Origin: Nocardia sp.
Lineage (GTDB): Bacteria; Actinomycetota; Actinomycetes; Mycobacteriales; Mycobacteriaceae
Direction of reading: 5' to 3'
DNA length: 10,646 nt
NCBI GenBank assembly: GCA_013361595.1
Contig: JABFXT010000715.1
Span: 1-10,646 of the forward strand
Shown here: positions 7,059-10,646 of the stretch, piece after piece
How positions within the stretch are numbered: the stretch's first letter is position 1
Layout of the letters: every line of letters begins with the position of its first letter
Program-made: the position numbers and the translations under genes
The notes under the pieces: model-generated
Seen by the model: the letters and a program-made list of their open reading frames with translations, nothing else
The model's database searches: none
Told to the model about the DNA's origin: nothing

Positions 7059-7084
7059 TGCGGTAGGACTGATTGCGGGTCGCT

Positions 7085-8758
7085 ATGGCTGGATGCACAA
7101 GATTCTCGGGGATGCTGATCGCACTCACCGTCGCTGTGGCGACGGCGACAGCAGGCACAATCGCCGCTCCCGCGTACGCTCAACCGGCCGGCCCCGGGGG
7201 CCCGCCGACCGAGCTCGCGGTGACGTCGTGTCCGGCACTGTACGCGTTGGGGATTCAGGGCACAGGTGAATCGTCGCCCGACGCCGCGCCGACGACCGAT
7301 ACCGGCATGCTGTCCACCGTCTTCCGGCCGCTCATGGCCGCGGCACCGGACCAGGGGCTGGTGGAACGCGCCTATGTGCCCTACGAATCCAGTTTCGGCG
7401 GTGTCGACGGCGGTAGCGCCACACCGTATTCGGATTCGGTCAAGGGCGGTCTGATCCGGCTGCGCAGTATGGCGAGCTCGGTGGCGCAGCGCTGCCCCGA
7501 AACCCGCTTCGCGATCGTCGGATATTCGCAGGGCGCCCATGTGGCCTCGGTGTTCGCGCAGGAGGTCGGTCAGGGGCAGGGCACGCTGCCCGCCGAAAAG
7601 GTCGCCGCGGTAGCGCTGATCGGTGACCCCACCCGCAACGCGGGCGCCCCGCTGTTCCCCGGCTCACCCGGCAAGGCCAATCCCGATCCCGCGCCCGGTA
7701 CCGAGGGTACGGAGATCGGGCATATCGCTGCGCTGAACCAGGCCCCCGCCGCCGGTGGTGGTATCGCGCCGGATCGCGATACCGCAGAGAACTTCGGTGA
7801 GCTCACCGGCCGGGTGGCCAGCTTCTGCGCCGCGGGCGATCTCGCCTGTGACGCGCCCGAAGGCGCCCCGATCCTCAAGGCGGTCGCCGGTGTCGTCGGA
7901 CAGATGAAGCTCAGCGGTGGCGATCCGATCGCCTCCCTCACCTCGATCGCGCAGGCGCTCGCCTTCACATCGATCAAAACCGCCACGAAGGTGATCAACG
8001 AGGATGTGCAGGGCACCTCACTGGCGACCCTGAACATCTCACCGAAGAAATCGATCTCCGAACGGCTGGCCGACGCCGCCGATCCGCGCACGCCGCTGGA
8101 TATTCCGGGTGCGATGCGTGCGCTGCTCAAAGTGGGCATGATCGGACTGAACGCGGTGGTCACGGTGGTCCGGACGGTGCTGAACCCCACGGCGATCGCC
8201 GAACTCGCCACCGCCGGTCTGGCGAATCCACCGGCGGCACTGTTGATGCTGGGAGCCAAACTACTCGGGGCGATTCCGCAGCTCGTTCCGCCGACCACCG
8301 GGATCCGCCTGGTGAGCCAGGCTTTCACCGCGGTGATCGACAATATCCAAGACAATCACGCTCTGCTCGACACCACGACGTGGGTGCGTTACTGGGACAC
8401 CATCCAACGGCATCAGGCGTACGGAAACGCGGCCATTTCGGCGACCGGCGAGGCACCCACCCGGTTCATCGCGGACTGGTTCGCCGCCGCCGCGCGGGAT
8501 CTCGCCGCGGTGCACGGTAGCGGCAACGAACCCGTCGCCGAAAAGGCTGCGCCCCCGGTCGGAAGCATGCCGAACGGTGGAACGCCCGCCCCGAACGGAT
8601 TCTCAGGTTCCGACCCCGGCGCGTCGCCCGCACCCGCTCCCTCCGGTACGGGACAATTCCCATTTGGGACAGGAGTGAACAATGGTGCCCCGGAAGGTCC
8701 GGCGGCCGCCGCTCCCGCACCCGATACAACCGAAACCGACTCGTTCTCCGTGAACTGA
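7085..8758 (+). CDS. Secreted cutinase-family serine hydrolase with large insertion and Pro-rich tail
   Basis: A 557-residue exported alpha/beta hydrolase of the cutinase superfamily. A signal peptide covers residues 1-32 (hydrophobic core LIALTVAVA, cleavage after AYA). The mature N-terminus has the cutinase-like Cys49 and a GTGES turn. The nucleophile elbow is GYSQG (S148). Asp252 sits in CAAGDLAC with flanking C248 and C255, as in Fusarium cutinase, where this pair forms a disulfide. The catalytic His normally follows the Asp by about 13 residues. Here the best candidate is H443 in RHQAYGN, 191 residues later, so a largely helical, hydrophobic insertion fills the catalytic half. Residues from about 480 are Pro/Gly/Ala-rich and may cross the cell wall. 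Natural substrates of actinobacterial members are lipids and esters; this one is unknown. ATG 7085 is chosen; TTG 7073, with AGGA four bases upstream, would add four residues. It leads a probable operon with the next genes. Confidence 0.85.
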   Translation: MAGCTRFSGMLIALTVAVATATAGTIAAPAYAQPAGPGGPPTELAVTSCPALYALGIQGTGESSPDAAPTTDTGMLSTVFRPLMAAAPDQGLVERAYVPYESSFGGVDGGSATPYSDSVKGGLIRLRSMASSVAQRCPETRFAIVGYSQGAHVASVFAQEVGQGQGTLPAEKVAAVALIGDPTRNAGAPLFPGSPGKANPDPAPGTEGTEIGHIAALNQAPAAGGGIAPDRDTAENFGELTGRVASFCAAGDLACDAPEGAPILKAVAGVVGQMKLSGGDPIASLTSIAQALAFTSIKTATKVINEDVQGTSLATLNISPKKSISERLADAADPRTPLDIPGAMRALLKVGMIGLNAVVTVVRTVLNPTAIAELATAGLANPPAALLMLGAKLLGAIPQLVPPTTGIRLVSQAFTAVIDNIQDNHALLDTTTWVRYWDTIQRHQAYGNAAISATGEAPTRFIADWFAAAARDLAAVHGSGNEPVAEKAAPPVGSMPNGGTPAPNGFSGSDPGASPAPAPSGTGQFPFGTGVNNGAPEGPAAAAPAPDTTETDSFSVN

Positions 8759-8774
8759 TCGCCGAGAGGGATCG

Positions 8775-8822
8775 ATGATGCCAGATCACGTGCCCGGCGC
8801 CACGGGAATGGGGGAATGTTGA
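8775..8822 (+). CDS. Possible 15-codon leader ORF overlapping the next gene start
   Basis: ATG ATG at 8775-8780 is preceded by GAGAGGG (8764-8770), a better ribosome binding site than the one before the annotated gene. The frame encodes MMPDHVPGATGMGEC and stops at TGA 8820-8822, seven bases after the A of the downstream ATG (8816). Such an arrangement would couple translation of the membrane protein gene to the leader. It could equally be chance; there is no homology to support the peptide. Confidence 0.25.
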   Translation: MMPDHVPGATGMGEC

Positions 8823-9742
8823 AGTCCTACAAAAAACTCGATCGATGGTACGGTCCGCTGGAGCCCGAGGGGGCGCGCGACACGGACATATCGGCACCCG
8901 CGCCCGAATCCGGTGGCGAGGACGTGCCGGGGGCCGACGACGGCCCTGCCAGGTACCCCGACTACATCGCGGAGGCCGGAAGCGCTTCCGCGCGACCCCA
9001 CCCCGCACCCGCCGAGCTGTCCGGCCGGCGCACCGAATTCACCGGTGGCTGGTCGGACTGGGTCGATGCGCCCGACGAGGATCGGGACGCGGATCTGGTG
9101 CGATTTCCCTGGACCGATTCCGATCCCGAGCAGACCGAGCCCGCGCGGATCGGCCGGACTCCGGCCCGGCTCCGCGACGCCGGACCCGACGATCGGATCG
9201 TCCGGCGTCGCCGGACCGCCGGTGTCCTGCTCGCCGCCGTGGTGCTGCTCGGTATCGCCACGGCCGTGGTCCTTTACCTCCTGGCGCCGGGTACGCCCGG
9301 GGCCGGGCCGGTACCCGACGAAGGCGCGGGTCTGCGATTCACCGCGGGCAGCGCCGGTGCCGACCCCGCCGCCGCGGCCTGTCCGGCGGAACGGACCGCC
9401 GAGGTGGTGCGTGGCGCGGGCCCGGGCGGTACGACCTCCGGACCCGAGGCCATCCTGCGGTTCCAATACGCCTACTACGTCCAGCGTTCCGGTGCCGAAG
9501 CCCGCGCGGCGGTCGCGCCCGACGCGCCGGTATCGGCGGCCGAGGTCATCCAGGCGGGTATCGACAGCGTCGCGCCCGGCACCGCGCACTGTGTACACAT
9601 CACGACCGTCGCCGACGGCCGGTACACGGTCGAGGTCACCGAGTTCCGGTCCGGAGGCGAACCCGCGACCTACAGCAGGCAAACGGTCACCACCGCGGTG
9701 GTCGACGGCCGCACCCTCATCACGGGTATCTCGGCCGGATAG
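8816..9742 (+). CDS. Single-pass membrane protein with extracytoplasmic domain, unknown function
   Basis: A 308-residue protein I do not recognise by name. The first ~130 residues are hydrophilic, acidic and Pro-rich, hence probably cytoplasmic and disordered. They contain DRWYGPLEPEG near the start and a tryptophan motif WSDWVDAP...LVRFPW (W79, W82, W99). RRRR precedes one membrane helix (about 136-156, GVLLAAVVLLGIATAVVLYLL), giving an N-in orientation. The exterior domain (about 185-308) has helical PEAILRFQYAYYV, then beta-rich repeats ending TTAVVDGRTLITGIS, a layout reminiscent of NTF2-like or VirB8-like accessory domains (inference only). It holds the only two cysteines, C189 and C259, possibly a disulfide. 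ATG 8816 is the first start after the cutinase stop in this frame, though its own ribosome binding site is poor. It lies 57 bp after the cutinase gene and 14 bp before the ParA-like gene. A role as membrane anchor for the downstream protein is plausible. Confidence 0.8.
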   Translation: MLKSYKKLDRWYGPLEPEGARDTDISAPAPESGGEDVPGADDGPARYPDYIAEAGSASARPHPAPAELSGRRTEFTGGWSDWVDAPDEDRDADLVRFPWTDSDPEQTEPARIGRTPARLRDAGPDDRIVRRRRTAGVLLAAVVLLGIATAVVLYLLAPGTPGAGPVPDEGAGLRFTAGSAGADPAAAACPAERTAEVVRGAGPGGTTSGPEAILRFQYAYYVQRSGAEARAAVAPDAPVSAAEVIQAGIDSVAPGTAHCVHITTVADGRYTVEVTEFRSGGEPATYSRQTVTTAVVDGRTLITGISAG

Positions 9743-9749
9743 AGGAGAG
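9742..9749 (+). promoter_or_regulatory. Ribosome binding site fixing the start of the ParA-like gene
   Basis: GAGGAGAG ends seven bases before ATG 9757. The same frame is open far upstream, to 8845, but that part only mirrors the membrane protein gene in a shifted frame; this site and the change to normal composition mark the true start. Confidence 0.7.
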
Positions 9750-9756
9750 TGCAGCG

Positions 9757-10623
9757 ATGGGAGAGGATTGGAGCCGCTGGCTCGACACCGCGCCGGATTC
9801 GGCAGCGGACGAGACCGACGGAGACCGGAAGGCGCGAGTGGTGCGGTTGCCGGGCGGCGCCCGGACCCGTGCCGCCGGTGCGCCCCGGCCGATCCTGGTG
9901 GTGGGCGGTTGCGGGGGAGCCGGAACCACTACCACCGCGCTGGGACTGGCGGGCGAACTCGGCCTGTCCGGCGCCGCCACGGTCGCGGTGGACGCCACCC
10001 CGGCCGGGGGTGATCTCGCGCTGCGCGGTGCCGACGAGCATCTGCACCCCATCAGCATGCAGCAGTGGTTGTACGGCCGTGGCGACGACGAACCGGCGCC
10101 TTTGAAGGAATGTATGTCCCGGGCGACCTCCGGTATCGGTCTGCTGTGGCGCGATGCCGCGCCGCTACGCCGCCGCGCCAGCTATCTCACCGTCGCCCGG
10201 GCGGTGGACCAGGCCGGATACACCGGCGTCTACGACGGTGGGAACCCGATCGCGAGCCGGCAGTTGCGGCCGTTGCTCGATGACGCGGACGTCGCACTGG
10301 TCCTGACCATCCCGGCCCGGGTGGACGCGGCCAATCGGTTGCGGGTGACCCTCGAATGGCTGGACGACGAGTACGGGGACGCGTCCGAGCCGATGGGCGG
10401 CGGGATCGTGGGCGACACCACCATCGTGGTCTCTCATCAACAGCGCGGTGCCGATTCGCGCGTGGCCGACCATTTGCGGGAACACCTGTCGGGCTGGGTC
10501 CGCGATATCGTCGAAGTGCCCTACGACCCGCATCTGGCGCGCGGCGAACTGGTACGCCATATCGAACTCGCCGACGAGACGCGGCAGACCTATGAGCACC
10601 TGCTCGCCGGGATGGCATCATGA
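9757..10623 (+). CDS. ParA/MinD-fold protein with degenerate P-loop
   Basis: A 288-residue soluble protein of the SIMIBI/ParA-MinD fold. After a 45-residue acidic leader (MGEDWSRWLD...VVRLPG) comes ILVVGGCGGAGTTTTALGLA. Aligned to the ParA signature GKGGVGKTT, C52 replaces the signature lysine and T57 the Walker A lysine. The next strand gives AVDATPAGGDLAL (D79, A'-like motif), GVYDGG (D160) stands at the Walker B position, and ALVLTIPARVDAANRL and TTIVVSHQQ follow the usual fold order. Loss of both lysines suggests weak or no ATP hydrolysis, as seen in other degenerate MinD-like proteins of actinobacteria (for example Ssd/TadZ-like ones), so a scaffold or localisation role is likely. It shares the tryptophan motif with the preceding membrane protein. 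It is followed with a 4-base ATGA overlap by another gene, so tight translational coupling is expected. It lacks a ParB-type partner and is unlikely to be the chromosome-partition ParA. Confidence 0.8.
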   Translation: MGEDWSRWLDTAPDSAADETDGDRKARVVRLPGGARTRAAGAPRPILVVGGCGGAGTTTTALGLAGELGLSGAATVAVDATPAGGDLALRGADEHLHPISMQQWLYGRGDDEPAPLKECMSRATSGIGLLWRDAAPLRRRASYLTVARAVDQAGYTGVYDGGNPIASRQLRPLLDDADVALVLTIPARVDAANRLRVTLEWLDDEYGDASEPMGGGIVGDTTIVVSHQQRGADSRVADHLREHLSGWVRDIVEVPYDPHLARGELVRHIELADETRQTYEHLLAGMAS

Positions 10624-10646
10624 TGCGGTCCCTTCGCCTTCGCTCC
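10620..10646 (+). CDS. Start of a downstream gene, truncated by the window end
   Basis: ATGATG at 10620-10625 overlaps the TGA (10621-10623) of the ParA-like gene. The frame begins MMRSLRLRS and is open to the last base. An ATGA overlap is typical of co-translated operon partners. Nine residues are too few to identify the product. Confidence 0.4.

Larger units (their letters stand above)
6626..7084. other. 459-bp non-coding gap between relA and the cutinase gene
   Basis: I see no credible gene here. Open frames exist on both strands (for example 6689-6988 +, 6719-7012 -), but they begin at weak codons, lack ribosome binding sites and read as low-complexity Arg/Pro/Ser text. The stretch holds 36-bp-spaced direct repeats at its left end, two GC-rich hairpins, an AT-rich patch (AAATATATAA, 6924-6933), a 10-bp palindrome CGGCGCGCCG (6945-6954), a TAAACT -10-like hexamer (6986-6991) without a clear -35, and an inverted repeat just before the next gene. 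Phrases such as TCGCTCACTTCGCTCCGG resemble intergenic repeats I associate with Nocardia genomes, so part of it may be a dispersed repeat. That is recollection, not a search. Confidence 0.5.

Noticed and set aside
8845..9756. Upstream extension of the ParA-like frame, open for 304 codons before ATG 9757
   Set aside because: It overlaps the membrane protein gene in another frame, reads as Arg/Gly-rich mirror text, and a strong ribosome site (9742-9749) marks the start at 9757.
9757..10623. Chromosome-partitioning ParA
   Set aside because: No ParB neighbour, no parS-like site seen, and the P-loop lacks both essential lysines.
1..10646. Insertion sequences, prophage, integrase sites or tRNA genes
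   Set aside because: No transposase or integrase frame, no terminal inverted repeats around a mobile gene and no tRNA-like cloverleaf noticed on either strand.

Overview
The window comes from a high-GC actinobacterium of the mycolic-acid group, most likely Nocardia or a close relative. The main evidence is that the (p)ppGpp synthetase/hydrolase matches mycobacterial Rel almost line for line, and that the gene order (family 5 substrate-binding protein, apt, relA) is the one known from Mycobacterium tuberculosis (Rv2585c-apt-relA). Genus assignment is inference; codon use is uniformly GC-rich and no gene looks foreign by composition. All recognised genes lie on the + strand.

Region 1 (1-2175) holds the 3' part of an oligopeptide/dipeptide-type substrate-binding protein followed 32 bp later by apt (adenine phosphoribosyltransferase), a probable transcription unit that ends at a short hairpin plus T-run. 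Region 2 (2176-4051) is a 298-bp intergenic stretch dense in inverted repeats, followed by an ABC-F ATPase gene, a ribosome-acting protein lying between apt and relA. Region 3 (4052-6625) is the full-length bifunctional Rel enzyme, with HD hydrolase, synthetase, TGS and ACT domains all intact. Apt (purine salvage), ABC-F (ribosome rescue or antibiotic protection) and Rel (stringent response) make a thematically coherent translation and purine-nucleotide neighbourhood.

Region 4 (6626-7084) is a 459-bp non-coding gap with 36-bp-spaced direct repeats and several hairpins. It may be a dispersed genomic repeat. Region 5 (7085-10646) looks like one operon: a secreted cutinase-superfamily hydrolase with a large insertion in its catalytic region, a single-pass membrane protein with a small extracytoplasmic domain, a ParA/MinD-fold protein whose P-loop has lost both lysines, and the first codons of a further gene overlapping by ATGA. 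The membrane protein and the ParA-like protein share a tryptophan motif (WSxWxD...VRxP) in their cytoplasmic N-terminal parts, so they probably dock on the same partner. This cell-envelope operon is the least described and most interesting part of the window. Its function cannot be fixed from sequence alone; the arrangement resembles accessory genes of actinobacterial secretion or conjugation-like machines, but no core component of such a machine is visible here.
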